From Heliocidaris tuberculata (Eukaryota > Echinodermata > Echinoidea > Camarodonta > Echinometridae), in the NCBI GenBank assembly GCA_025618425.1, contig CM046844.1:3907177-3971176 (forward strand): DNA of 64,000 bases, given 5' to 3'. The notes under the pieces were generated by a model. The model saw nothing but the letters and a program-made list of their open reading frames with translations, searched no databases and was not told the origin of the DNA. The position numbers and the translations under genes were made by a program. Positions 22,270 to 35,199 of the stretch are shown here, piece by piece; positions within the stretch are counted from its first letter, which is position 1, and each line of letters begins with the position of its first letter.

Positions 22270-24640
22270 TTGATTGATTTTTTGATTTGATTTATTTGTC
22301 AAGTTCAAATATACACATACATAAAATAAAAAATTCATGAAAGCTTGACAGGATGACCCATGAAAGCTCGAGAGCTTATTTACAATGGGGTCCTAAACAG
22401 AGCATTACAAGAAAATTATGGAAATGTATGGCATTAGTTCTTATATACAGATGAAACATATTTACAGAAAAGTATAACAGCAACAAAACTGAATGAAGAA
22501 GAAAAAAAAAAAGTTAAACCCAAGAATAAAACAATACATATAAATAAGAACAAGGTATAGAGAAAAGAATATTGATCTGAAAATCTTAGCCATATCACAC
22601 AAATGTGTAAATCATGTCACTTGTTTCTGTTCTCTTAGACTCAAGTGATAGGAAATCTTTTAGAACTCTCTTAAAATGTGCGAAGTTTCCTATTGCTTTA
22701 ATGTGATTAGGGAGGGAATTCCAGTGTTTGATTGCATTATAATAGAAGCAGTTGCCAATACTGCCTACTCGTTCGGGCAATGTAAAGTTATATTGACTAT
22801 TTCTTGTTTCGTAATTATGTAAATCAATAATAAGATTAAAGTTGTGGCCAATATAATGATTCGCCCTCGAGTGATATATTTTGTGCGCGTGATGTAGTAT
22901 GAGTTGTTTTGATCTTTGACTGACATCAAGTAGTCCAACTGCAGATAACTCATTATAGCCAACGTGCGTTCTTGGACCTAAACAAAGAATAAATCTAACC
23001 ATTTTATTTTGAATGATTTTTAATTTCTTTTGTTCCGACTTGCCTAAATTGGTATACCACGCGGCGTTAGCATAGTCGAATAAGCACTGAATGAGAGCAA
23101 AGCACAGTATACGTCTTGCATGTGAATTCATGCAATTTTGGTATCTGTACAAAAATTTCAAACGGGAGTTAGCTTTTTTACTATAGAATCTACTAAGGAT
23201 GAAAATGAAACCTGGCTTAAGTGGACGCCTAAATATTTTACAGATTCTTTTCTCTGAATTATTTGATCTTTGTATGCTACTTTGAAACCATCAGATTTTT
23301 TAGCATTGCCTTTGCTACAAAACAAAATGCTTTCTGTTTTACCCAAGTGTAAAGAGAGCTTGTTGTCTGTCATCCAATCTACACATATTGACAGCTCTTC
23401 ATTGAGTTTTTCCTCAACAGATTTTGGATTAGAATTTGAATAAAGTAATACACTGTCATCGGCATATAATAATAGCTTACAATCTTTTACACAAATACAC
23501 ATATCATTTATATAACTCGTAAAGAGTATTGGGCCTAAAATGATCCCTTGTGGAACTCCACAAGTTATTGGAAGTAATTTTGAATATACATCATGGATTG
23601 CAACCAGCTGGTGTCGGTTTGATAAGTACGATCTGAACCATGCTAAATTCGCCGTACTGAATCCCATTACTTGTAGTTTTTTTCAATAATATCTCGTGAT
23701 TAACAGTATCGAAAGCCTTTTGTAGGTCAAGAAGCACCATACCAACGAAGTGCCCATGTGAGGTTTCGGTCCTCACGTAATCTGTTAAATGAATTAGGCT
23801 TGTTTCAGTCGAGTAGTCGTGACGAAAGCCAGACTGAAAATCATATATTAGATTTTTTTCTTTTAGTATTTTTCAATTTGAACAAGAACCGATTTTTCCA
23901 TAATTTTCGAAACTACACTTAATACACTAATTGGTCTATAATTTCCAACATCTGTTTTGTCTTTCTTTTTATACAGCGGTGTCACTTTAGCTATTTTCAT
24001 ATCGTCAGGAAAAGTACTCGTCATAATAGATAGATTGATTTATAAAACAAAGAGGTCTAAATAAAGTTTTTGCGCCATCTTTCAAAAATTTAGCAGGAAT
24101 CAGATCTAGACCCGTACCTTTGGATACGTTTAATTTACGTAACTCATTATACACAAATTGCTCACTAACTGGTAATAGCTCAAAGCTATCTTCAGTTACA
24201 CCTTTTTCTTCGTAAAACTCATGAACACTGTTATTATTATCTACACTGAACAGGTTATTCAATGGAGGTAGTTTGTTAACTAAATTGGCAGCAACATTTG
24301 TGAAATAAGAATTGAATTCATTGACTATAGCCATTTTATCATGACACAATTTTCCATTGATACTTATGACAGTTTCTTGAACTTTACTTTTCTTATTTTT
24401 TAATCCTAAGTTTTTCAAATTCTGCCAGAGTCTCCTTGAATCTTGTTTGTTTTCTTCTATCTGGTTTTGCAAATGCTCGAGCTTTGCCTTTCTTACTTTC
24501 CTTTGAACTAAATTTCGTAACGCTCGATATGATTTAGACAGCGTTTCGTCTTTCATATTTTTCTTCATTTTCTTGTAAGCTGCGTTTCTCTCTCTGATAA
24601 GGGACAAAATTTCTTTGTTCAGCCAGGAGTGTCAAAGTCA
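22270..24640 (-). mobile_element. LINE (CR1/Jockey-type non-LTR retrotransposon), 5'-truncated
   Basis: The minus strand carries a reverse transcriptase region without the upstream endonuclease, so the copy is 5'-truncated near 24640. The 3' end on the left has AATAAATCAAATC-type simple sequence (about 22278-22300, complement), typical of LINE tails. No target duplication could be fixed. Confidence 0.85.
22595..24640 (-). pseudogene. LINE ORF2 reverse transcriptase remnant (frameshifted)
   Basis: The reading frame changes several times. 24607-24005 holds a Lys/Arg-rich region and the start of the fingers (NVSKGTGLDLIPAKFLKDGA). 24000-23870 continues as KVTPLYKKKDKTDVGNYRPI. 23776-23680 has LLDLQKAFDTVNHEILL (palm motif A). 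23667-23158 has GVPQGIILGPILF (motif B) and LLYADDSVLLYS (motif C, the YADD catalytic pair). 23161-22595 has the thumb and C-terminal block (RILCFALIQCLFDYANAAW, HWNSLPNHIKA). The catalytic aspartates are visible, but at least three frame breaks make it a pseudogene. Order and motifs fit the CR1/Jockey/L2 group; I cannot choose the clade by eye. Confidence 0.88.
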
Positions 24641-26769
24641 AAAGCGACTCAATTTACCTTCAATCAAGACAAGACGAGTCCCAGCTATCCAGTTCGAGGT
24701 AAGAAACAAGAATTTATTTTCAGATCTAACAAAATGTTAGCTCTGCAAAGTAATTGTTAAAACTAAATAAAAGTGAAGAACTTAATTCTTTTTCTTCTTC
24801 TCCTCGATCCTCCTCCTCCTTCTTCTTTTTCTTTTTCTTCCTCTTCATCTTCTTTTAAATTTTATTCTGAGTTCTTATTTTTCTCCTCCTCCTCCTCCTT
24901 TCGTCTTCTTTTTGTCAGACTCATCCTCCTTTCTTCTTCCTCCAATTCTTCTGCTTCTTCTCCTTCTTCTTCATGGATCTAGGCTCGAGAGTCTACTCTG
25001 GGGTCTAACATGTCATTTAGATCTTGATCTAGATCTAACTCTGCTTAGATCTACATTTTATTTTATTTTTCTTTCTTTCTTCTTCCTCTTTTTCTTTTCC
25101 TCTTTTGCCTCCTTGTAATTTCCACACATGCTCAGCCCAGGAGGAGTTCCTGGAACTATTCATGGAGATCTAGATCTATGTCAATATTTTTTAGTTAACG
25201 TTAGATCCAACAGTTCGACCTAACTTTGATCTAGTCTATTATTTAACTTATGCTAGATCCAATAATAATATAGATCTAGTAAAAAGGTAGAATAGATGAT
25301 CTAGATCTAGATCTAGATTCTAACCGTGTTTGGAAACTTTAGTTGGAGAGTCTAACGTTAGACCATGGTCATGGTTAGACCTAGTAACGTTAAGTCTGGT
25401 CTAGACTGAGTAAACCAACTAACTGTTAAATCTGATGATGAATAGATCATATCCCCACTAAGAATGGATAATTATGCCTGTTTACGCCCGTATTCATTCC
25501 TGACTTGAATTCCTACTTATTTTTAAATATTGATCTATATTCTAACTGTTACATCCAACAACAGAATAAATCAGATTCTAGAGAAATGTTAGAAAAGGGT
25601 AAACTTCTACACAAGATCCGTTTTAACAAAAGATTATATCTGTTAAGTCTAGTCTAATTCGACCTAATCTAAATCTTTCTAGTTGGTAGACCTGTTTATA
25701 TATTGTTAGCTTTAACAACTTAAGTCGGATTTATAATTTTGTGTTTGGCCATTTATTATTTTTTTAGATCTAAGGACATATTTATTTCTCTATCAACAAA
25801 CATTTACATTGGGTATTTTTTAAATTACTTTTAGACCATCTAAAATTTTGCCTGTATTTATTGAGGGGGGGGGGCGGCTCAATAATTTACAGTTACAGTT
25901 TCTATCCAAATATCAAAGTGTACATTTAGGGAAAAGATATAGACTGAGTCAATCTCTCTTATACAAACTAAACTAAGTTCAATTTTAGTTCGCCATTAAA
26001 TACCTCAGCTTTTGCAACCTAAAAATGAGCATGTGATGATAGACCTCAGACTATAAACCAAAAATGTATTGTGGTTTCATTTTCAGGTACAAGTGCTGCA
26101 TAAGGATGACTAACTTGACTTTCAAGATTGCACAAAGGGGGGCTACCTACTCGAAAAAGACCTGATACAATAAGTACCCAGAAGGTGTAGTAGCTGCATA
26201 ACATTTGAGGCCATCACATGTATCATCTATATTACAGGTGAGATTAGATATTAACTGTAAAAACTGCCTTTTCTTGGGAATACCGGTATACACAACTAAC
26301 TTGACTAACTTGACTAACTTGTTTCACAGTAAAACAAAATATGTTGGGAACGATTGTCGTAGCCATGCTAGTGTCAAGAAGACTTCATTCAAAAGTTTGA
26401 TTTTTTTTTTTATTTATTTATTTTAATTATTATTATTTATTTTCTAAATTATTATTATCATTTTTTTTTTTTTTTTTTTTTTTTTTTTGGGGGGGGGGGG
26501 TATTTGGTAAATCGGAGGGGACAAGAACTGTTCTTGCAACTGCCCCCCCCCCCTTCTGTAACATTGTCCCTGTCTTCCCTGATCATATCTATACCGTTTG
26601 CTTCCTGATGTCATTGCAAATTCAGATATTGTTTATTCGCCACTATACAATAAGATACGACTATATTTTTTCTTCCAGATTCAATATAAATTAACTTTCA
26701 AATCATAGACACTTTGTAATAATTTATACATGTGTGTATAGCAAGACCTTTTCATTATTTTCTCTCCAG
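24641..26769. other. Non-coding stretch with pyrimidine tract and AGATCT cluster
   Basis: 24776-25125 is strongly CT-rich on the + strand (TCTTCTTC / TCCTCCTCC types). From about 24990 to 25420, AGATCT/TCTAGATC and AACGTTAGA motifs are unusually dense. A poly-T then poly-G run lies at 26461-26500. No gene was recognised. Confidence 0.5.
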
Positions 26770-26841
26770 ATTGATGAGGCATTGGCACTGACAGGGAGGA
26801 CCCTGAAGAATCTCCCAAACATTGGCAGTCACAGACGATGA
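26770..26841 (+). other. Weak candidate terminal coding exon
   Basis: A good acceptor (TTTTCTCTCCAG) precedes a frame coding IDEALALTGRTLKNLPNIGS, then HRR and TGA, with an AATAAA at about 26895. No upstream exon or family could be identified, so this may be chance or a non-coding transcript. Confidence 0.22.
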
Positions 26842-26952
26842 ATATAAAGAATTAAGAAAAAGGCAAAGATATATCAATATGAGGGGGGTATTGAAAATAA
26901 AAGTATGATGAAGAGAACAGTTCATTCTGTGCTACTCATCCTTACGACAGAA

Positions 26953-28868
26953 CAGGGTTGGCGGATTTAAATCGCGATTTAGATCACCTCGATTTTAAAA
27001 AAAAAATCACTGATTTAAATCATCCCTATAGACTTGTGTATTATATACAATGATTATGTTTTAAAAATGATTTTTCAAATGAATATAATGGCAAATTTGT
27101 ACATTTAGGCATTGAAAGGCACAACAATGCTGATAAATGCTTTCATAATTCCATTTTTACCCCTACAAACCCAACAAAATCCTACTGTTTAGACAAATCT
27201 TAAATGGAAAAGAGAATTAACCCGGATTTTTTTTGCGAATGATTATCACTAATTCACTTCACTTCCAAAAACTTTAGGCTTTGAGAATAATGTTTATGAT
27301 GTGATTTTATTTTGTTATCAAACAAGATTTAACTTTATATGTGAAATCTTACAAGGAAAACTTACAATGTTTAACCTTTAAGGTGAAAAGACTACTTACA
27401 AATTAACTTTAATGATTCATCTACATGTAATACAGGTCCATGGCCAAAACATATTCTCATTTTCTTTCATTCACATCATTTATCACTCACTGATTTAAAT
27501 CTCTTTCACAGACAATGTTGTACTATGAGAAAATGTTTCCATATTATGTCAAAATAGAGGTAAGAAAATAAATCATATTTATGGTTAGGTAACAGGGTTG
27601 ATAGTATTACTAAAATTTGTTCAAGTATGCTGGATGTGGGGGAGGGGCATTGTTATAATCCATTGGCATCTTTGTTTTCATGTTTTCATGTTTTTGGCGG
27701 TTTGTCCATGCAGGTGTCCAAGCGTATCCTTGCATGCATACTGTGCGTTTGTATACGTCTATATGTTATTTCTTATTACTGCTAGAACTTCAGAGCTGCT
27801 GATTGGTTTTTAATGAAACTTGGGTCAAATAGGTACCAATAAACTGATTAGACTTTGAAGTTCAAAAGTTACAGTGTAAGGGCCTTGTACATGTCTGATT
27901 TTACCTTGTTACTGCATTGTCGTTATTTCTGATCACACAAGAGACATTCAAATTTAGATGCAAGGTTTTAGCCCGTTACAAAGAACTTAAAATGTTATGG
28001 GAGTGTGGAGGCATAAATATTGGCTGCGATGCCGTTAAATTGCTCAGTTGAAATCTGTAACAATACTAATTAACATTTTTGCAAGGAACTCTGAAACTCA
28101 TCAAAACTTTAACTCTGAAATCTAACTGGTTTATCCTTGCATCACAGTACATATGCCTACTTGACAACTCTGAAGTCTATTCAGATCATTGCTGCCTAAG
28201 AGTACCTATACTTGACCCACGTTTAATTAAAATCCAATCAAGTGGTCCTGAAGTTAATGTGATAACAAGAATATAACAAACAGACAGACAGACAGAGCAC
28301 TCAAGGATGGAACTCTGAATGCAAGCCCAAAAATGTCCCCCGCTCCTTTAGAGTGGAGGCACAAAGGCAATTTTGAATTTGAAATAGGAAGACAATGTTT
28401 GCTTCTTTTCGAGAGAATTTTTAAAAAGTTGATTACATAAAAATCATGTGATTCAAATGTAAAACACAAATTTCATTTTCTTAAAGCACCGATTTTAATC
28501 AACCTTGATAACTAATATGTATGAGGAAATAATGATGGAATAAAAACTCTCGATAGGCAATTTCATATTTGAAATATATGTACACATTTGGTGCCTCTGG
28601 AGGAAATTTTTTCAAAAATTGTTATTGGTTATGTAATATTTTTTAACTGGGCTAAATTACAAAGTAAACTGTTAAGAACAATGCTAGGGGTAAAATTTAT
28701 GATAAGATTAAGACTGATGCTATTATTACGTCAAGATTTCTTTCTAATTGAACATAATTTCTGACGAAATTTTAAAAATATCAAAAAAATCAAAAAAATC
28801 TGATTTAAATTTTTAAAATCCGATTTTTTGATTTTTATAAAAAAATCCAAAAAAAATCGCCAACCCTG
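26953..28868. mobile_element. hAT-type non-autonomous element, 1.9 kb
   Basis: The termini are CAGGGTTGGCGGATTT at 26953 and the complement of AAATCGCCAACCCTG ending 28868. The likely 8-bp target duplication is CGACAGAA (26945-26952) and CGACAGTA (28869-28876), 7 of 8 identical. AAATC/GATTT motifs are dense near both ends. No transposase frame. The 16-bp stub after the assembly gap (41941-41956) is the same right end. Confidence 0.85.
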
Positions 28869-28876
28869 CGACAGTA

Positions 28877-29945
28877 ATCAGACAATTTAAAAAAGGCAAA
28901 TATCTAAATTCTTATATTTTGCAGCTGCCCTTAGTGAGTCATCATCATAGGCATGAGTTTGAGGATTTTTTTTTCTAGAATTGGCGAGACTGAACAGTAC
29001 AATTACATATGCTTTGCTATTTTCATTATCCAGTTAGTTGAAAAGAATACCCAAAATTGAATTTAATGCAGTTAAACATAATATTGCAAGTTAGACCAAT
29101 TTAGATTCAATTAAAAATTTCCATTTGAATTTATTGCTTACTCTATAGTTAATATATTGCTTCTCATTTCTGAAAACTTAACATTCTGAAAAGTTTGTAT
29201 GTATGGAATTACACAAGCTTATCTGTAAAGGGAAGAGGGCAGTTTTCAGTCATTAGATTCCCATCAATTACAGATTAACTATAATTTTGAAACGTGAAAG
29301 GCCACACTGGTCTCAAAGTGATAAAGGAGCTCCGTGACCAGCCCCCCCCCCCCCCCTTACCACCTTTCCTTACTTTAGATATAAAATCATTATATTTGCA
29401 CTGCATGCATTTGATTCTAATTGCAAGTATATAGGAAAACTATGCCATTTGTTTCTGTCATCATAATTACGGAAATCAATCATTTTTCAAAATTCAATGA
29501 CTGAGAAGCAAGTATTTTGTTTACTGGAGGACATATAACATCATGTTATTTTTAATTAATATTAGAAAACAGCACGGAAGGCAAAAATGGAAATTATGAT
29601 CGCCAGAAACAAATGAGAGAGTTGTCCGACACTATTAAATAATGTCACCGCTGTCACATTACAATTTGATATTCTCAAAGAATTTGTTATCTTAACATTC
29701 ACAAATTTCTTATAGTTTGTCCCATCATGTTCATGAATCTAATGTGATCTATTAATCTATGAATTCTAAAAGAAATTGTTATCTCAACATTCACAAATTT
29801 CTTGATATATTATCAGCTTGTTTCATTCATTAAATAATTTAACAAAATAAAGAAGCTTGGTAATGAAACTTTGTTTATTGTTGACTTTCAAGGCGTCGTA
29901 TGAATGTCTGAAGAACCATGCCAGAAATTGTGCAATCTACATGAT
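28877..29945. other. Non-coding stretch in copy A
   Basis: AT-rich sequence with a poly-C run near 29342-29356 and a partial duplication of TTGTTATCT.AACATTCACAAATTTCTT (about 29686 and 29777). No gene. Confidence 0.45.
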
Positions 29946-29953
29946 TGTACATC

Positions 29954-30218
29954 CAGGGGCGGCGCTACAGGGGGGGGGGGCAGAGGGGGCGACCGCCCCC
30001 CCCCCTATGATTTTTCAATTAAAAAAAAAAAAGAAGAAAAAAGAAGAAAAGGAGGAAGAAAAGGGGAGAAAAGGGAAGAAAGAAGAAAGAGGAGTATTAA
30101 AAAGAGAGGTCTTAAACATGTAACTCTATATTACCCCTGTTATTTAATGGAGAAAAAATATGACGTCATTTTTAGGTCGTCTTGCCTCTCCTATCAAAAT
30201 ACCCTGGCGCCGCCCCTG
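29954..30218. mobile_element. hAT-like MITE, 265 bp (copy A)
   Basis: The termini are CAGGGGCGGCGCTA and the complement of TGGCGCCGCCCCTG. The 8-bp target duplication is TGTACATC (29946-29953) and TGTACATT (30219-30226). Inside is a poly-G, then poly-C, then purine-rich (GAAGAAAA)n tract. Confidence 0.85.
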
Positions 30219-30574
30219 TGTACATTACATGATAGATATAGAAAAAAAGGCATGCTTCTAACATGTCTAAGATTTCTCATGAACATTGCTACATACATTT
30301 TTAAGTACTTCCAGAGCAGAAAAGAATGATAGAGCACTAAAATAAAGGAGAGGTATGAAGGAAATTAGAATGAAATTGCTAGATAAAGATGGTTTATGGA
30401 GAAAAACAATGAGTCCGGATATGTGCCAAGAATATATCTGAAAATGAATGTTTCCATACGATTGATTTGGAGTTAATTATTGAATCTGAATAGAAGGAAA
30501 CTTCAGTTATAGAGAAGTTGAAAGAAAGGGATTGAGAGGAAGGAAGCAGAAAATATGGGTATACATAAGAAAGC

Positions 30575-30575
<1 letters not shown>

Positions 30576-30606
<31 letters not shown>

Positions 30607-31323
30607 TGAATTATGGATCAACATTGAAAGATGATTTCGAAAAAAAAGAGGTTTGAGTGAGAAAGGAGTAGGGGGCTGAATCATGTATAAACATTTTTTT
30701 TTTAATCTGGAACTCCCTTTCCCCTATTCATTCTTTCCACCCTATACCACCCTATGTCTCCCTACTTAAAATCAATTTCTCTCTTTGTCCCAAGCTGTCT
30801 CTCACTCTATTAATCTTATTCTTATTCCAGACTTTGCTAGCTATCTCATCCCCTCTCTTGCTTCATTTCTTTCTCATTCCTTACTCCTCTCATTTTACTC
30901 TCTCTTACTCTTCTCACATTCTTTCTATCTCACTCGAGATTTCTTTTCAATGCTATTTTTTACAATATGGGACCTGTCTGCATCTTTCCCAATTTCTTCT
31001 CTTACACTCAGTCTCACCTCCTCCCCCTCCACCATCTTTCTCTCTTTCTCTCTCTCTCTCTCCTGCTCTACTTTTCCGTGTCTCAGTTTTACCCTCTTCT
31101 TTCTCTTTTTTCATTTCCACTATTCTTTTCACCTCGTCCATTTCTTGCTCATTCCCTTCATCTGACTCTCTTTATTTTACCCCATCTTCTCATTCCCCCC
31201 TTAATAACTCTACAGCCCCACTCCCCTCTCTCTCTTTCATTCTCTCTTAATCCCTTATTCTTTACTCTCCGTCTCCCTTCCCCTTGATCGAAGTCCACCC
31301 CCCCCCCCCCCCCCCCCCCCCCC
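30576..31323. repeat. Low-complexity block: (GA)n, CT-rich tract, long poly-C
   Basis: (GA)n lies at about 30576-30602. A long pyrimidine-rich tract (CTCTTTCTC types) runs from about 30715 to 31290 and is followed by a poly-C run of more than 20 bases at about 31298-31323. The open frames across this tract are compositional artefacts. Confidence 0.8.
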
Positions 31324-32235
31324 AAGCAGACATGTCGGCATCCTCTTTCTCATAATACCCTCTGATCTTCGAGTTCTCATTCATACCCCGGTCTTTCAGG
31401 GCTGGGTCTTGTGACTATTATTTAAAAAAAGAATAATCTATTTGGTGTAAACGATACATGTAGGGGAGATCCAGGTGAGTTGCGCCACAAGGAGAGTTGA
31501 TCCACCACTACCACTTGCATTCAAGAAAGAAAGTTCAAACGCCCCCTGTTGGTAGTGTGTCACATATCTTTCTTTTCAGTTAAGGCAAAAAGTTGCATAA
31601 CAGCTCTACAAACATGAGGTGAAGGAAGAACTCTAAATTGCTCCAAAAAGTGCATTTTAGAGTTAGAGGTTCGACACTTTCTATCCTTTACATATAGGAA
31701 CAGTTACTTTTGTCGCATTGTGGGCAACATGTAGCCTATGCATTGTAAATTTATTGAAGATGTTTTGATGGAATTTGATAGAACTGCTTTGAAGGGAGTC
31801 AATTCACATGTCAAAAAGGCCGACCTGGTGAGAGATGAGCCACTAATCATTAGGAGACTTGATCCATGGCTCAACTCTCCTCTGGTACACATTTAATGCC
31901 AATGTGTGAGATTACTACTTGGATAAAAAAATGCTGTATTCAAGCGACTACAGAAACTGCACATCCCTTTTGTCCTAGGCTCTCAAATGGAAATCTCATG
32001 AAATGGGAGTTAACAGAGATAATGACTACATTTGAATGACATAATATTAGGCCTATGTATACATGAAACACAATGTCATATCAACCCACATGCGCGAGAT
32101 GTGCAATCAAGGACACCTATTTAAAATACGTAATTAAGGTAGCTTAGCGAAATGTGGTGCATAAGCACGGGGGTTTTAGACAAAAGAACGCAAGCGGCCA
32201 ATCAGCGACAGCGTTTCTCGCTTCCTGGATTTTAC

Positions 32236-32473
32236 CCCCTGGGGAACGAAGACGCTGTGTCTGACAAAAGCGATCCCGTCTCCCGGTGCTGAAAAGCCGC
32301 GATTTATTTTTGGTCTTCTCTGCAGACTCGCTGAAACCAGAGCTATCCATACAGAGAGTCCTGACATTGGAGGTCGCTTCTGATTGGTCATTCATTTCAT
32401 GGAGCTTCAAAAAGTTCCCTCTCATAGAGAATGTACGTGAAAGGGAACTATTGGGAGCTCCATGATCCGCCAT
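32236..32473 (-). other. Candidate first coding exon, minus strand (copy A)
   Basis: The minus-strand start AACATGGCGGATC has a good Kozak context, and CCGCCAT at the ATG resembles the YY1-type element common at animal first exons. The frame reads MADHGAPNSSLSRTFSMRG and then a Ser/Thr- and Lys-rich stretch. A GGG|gtaaaa donor ends it at 32236. The surrounding 32140-32650 is CpG-richer than its neighbours and has a CCAATCAG box. No protein family was recognised and no second exon found, so function is unknown. The other copy has an 8-bp length difference just before the donor. Confidence 0.3.
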
Positions 32474-33710
32474 GTTTTAAACTAAGAGCGCGTACGCGCA
32501 TGCTCATTGTGCGCGTGTCACAACTCTCTCTATCAACGCGCTCTGGTTGAAACGCTATAGCCCCCTCTACGGCTACATTATTGTGTACTTCTACGTGTTT
32601 TTCTCTACGCGGCAAACCACTCTTATGACGGGTCAAGTCTGCGGGACACATTCATGATGATCCGTTGTATTAAATTTTCTCAATACGTATCTATCTATTC
32701 TTGTATTTATATACTTCAATAAAAACACTTGTAAATAACAATCTAATTGTTTCGTTCTATCTTACTGGGGACTCTAAAACTAGCATTTACTAAGAGCAGT
32801 GAGTCTATCAGTATCGAAATTCTCTGTCTTTTAAAAATATTTTTAATATATATTTTCATGGTAGGCTAAAATCAGTATGTGGGCTTTATCGTTTAACGAT
32901 GGAATTCAAGAGGAACATCGATTTGAATACCGTTTTAAACATGTTTTCCTCATGAAGAGTATTATTGTTTATTCATAAATATTATTTATTTCTTCTTTCA
33001 TGGTTAAAACAAATATCCGAGAGAGTCTGGATCATTATTACGAGGTTAAAAGTATTGCGTGCCTTCAAATATATTGCTCTTATTGACTTCAGTTATTTCT
33101 GCCCATCACCTTTTTCTGTCAATGACCTCTTCCTAATTGAGATCCCAATCTCCGTCAGAATTTTGTGCAGTAATATATGCGCCCACAAGTATAAAGTGCA
33201 TGAAATAGTAGGTAAAAGGTTCGAAATTCGAAGGAAATCGTAATTTATGATTGCCTTGCTTCAGTCTTATAATCACAAATCCAGAGGGACAGGGTTACAT
33301 GTCCCCCCCCCCCCCCAACATGATGGTAATTGTCATTATGGTGATGATGATGATGTCGATGATACTACTACTAATGATAATAATTACATTATTAATAATA
33401 TTAGTAAGGCAAAAGATTGTTTTCTTGTTATATTGTGATAAGGATGTGCACTGATGAATATTTCGGATTATATTGTAGATATTCTTGCTGTCATGGCAAT
33501 AAAATTTCAAAGTAATTTAGAAGCTCGAAGGGGGGGGGGGGCGGGCTGTAAAGGTTGCGCCGTGGCTAATTATTTACATACATCAGCCAATCCTTTTCAG
33601 TTGTTTATCCATTCCTGAGTAGCCTACTGAAGCAGGGAATGATAACATATAAAACGGAGAGAATAGAGCCCGTTCATTTGTCAGTAGTCGGAAAATTAGT
33701 CAACGTAGAG

Positions 33711-34567
33711 CAGGGGCAGCGCACCCGGGGGCCAGGGGGCACAGTGCCCTCCCACTTTTTCAAGTACCCCAAAAGTGCCCTTTTTACATCTAAAAAAATG
33801 CCCCCTTCCTCTCTGATAAGTGCCCTTTTTACTACTAAAAGTGCCCCTTTTCCTTTCTAATAAGTGCCCCTTCCCCTTCTGATAAGTGTTTTTCCCCCTC
33901 CTGATAAGTGCCCCTTTTTAAAATCTGATAATTGGCTCCTTATCTCTCTAATAAGTGCCCTTTTCTTCTGATGATAAGTACTTCTGATAGGTGCCCCTTT
34001 TCCTTTCTAAATAGTGCCAACTTTCCCCTTCTGATAAATGCCCTTTTTACATCTCATATCAATATTTTCTGAAAATCTCCCCAAAACTCCCTCGCTACGC
34101 TCGCTAGCTCTTATGAAAGCAAGCAGATCGCATAAAGTATGTTGATATAGATGTAATCCTAAAGAAAAGCGACAGGGATAATGTATGAATTAAAAGATAA
34201 TTCGACATTCCCCCAATTAATTTGCTGTTGTCAATTTCATTATATCGCTATAAATGATTCTCAACCAAAGGAATTCAGCATTAGAAAAAAGTCTGAAAAT
34301 TTTTGCTCGCTCGCTCGCACATGAGTCATTAGACCACCACACACAACTGCTAATTTATTGGGGAAGCTGAAGCAGTGTCCAGAACCACAATAAAAAGGAA
34401 GAAGATGATGCTTGATAATGTATTAATCATGTTAACTGGACTGTAGGGTAATACCAATGTCACAAAAATGGTCCCTTTTTTCGTTTTATGTTCACCACTT
34501 GTAGGTGCCCCCTTTTCCCCAAAAGTGCCCTTTTTGGCTGGTGCCCCCCCCCCCCCCCCCCACTTTG
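33711..34567. mobile_element. Non-autonomous element with TGATAAGTGCCCC tandem units (copy A)
   Basis: It is flanked by a perfect 8-bp duplication, ACGTAGAG (33703-33710 and 34568-34575). It starts CAGGGGCAGCGCACC and ends in poly-C, then CACTTTG. Between about 33770 and 34050 there are many degenerate TGATAAGTGCCCCTTTT units. 8-bp duplications and CAGGGGC ends fit a hAT-like element. Confidence 0.8.
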
Positions 34568-34791
34568 ACGTAGAGAAATAGCCCAGGCCAAACCCGGCGG
34601 CTGCGTTCGAGCTGACAAACTTTTTGTGAGTAACATGGATAGTCTAAGTAACTGTAAGGGGGTAAAATCTCATAATTTATGTAAAACGGGGTGACTATTT
34701 CGGGAAGGTTCCCAGACTATATGTAAGTTCTATGTAAAACAAATTGCATGGGTTAATCAATGTGAACAAGAAAAGAGTAGGTCCTATTTAA

Positions 34792-35199
34792 CCCTTTCAG
34801 GACAATTGACCACATTTTGTGGTTTGGCTCAATAACTTTTGATCCAGAGCTCTAAAAAATATACCAGATGCATGAGTAGAAAGAGCAAAATTTTCTGCAC
34901 ACACTATGTCCATTTTTATTGCATGACCATATTGCATTTGATGCCAGGAATTTTAAAAACAAGAATAAGCTTTGAGATCCTTAAATTGGCAACACATTGA
35001 GAGGTTTAAAATCATTGTTTTTCATCAAAATTGGCAATTTCTTTCAACTATTCAACAAATTTCTATCCATGTATATTGTTTTCAAAGACATTACACCTTA
35101 TTAGAACCACGTAGCACTAAAAGAAAAATATAATTGTTGCCAATTTGAAGAACAAACTGTGATCAAATTAACCCTTAAATAATTCCTGTCCTGAAAGGG
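34792..35199. mobile_element. piggyBac-like MITE, 408 bp (copy A)
   Basis: The inverted ends are CCCTTTCAGGACA and TGTCCTGAAAGGG, with TTAA directly outside each (34788-34791 and 35200-35203). TTAA target duplications and CCC-beginning ends are the piggyBac signature. No transposase. Confidence 0.8.

Noticed and set aside
30785..31287. Long Ser/Leu/Phe-rich open frames (and copy-B equivalents near 43884-44389)
   Set aside because: They are translations of a pyrimidine-rich low-complexity tract, open in several frames at once.
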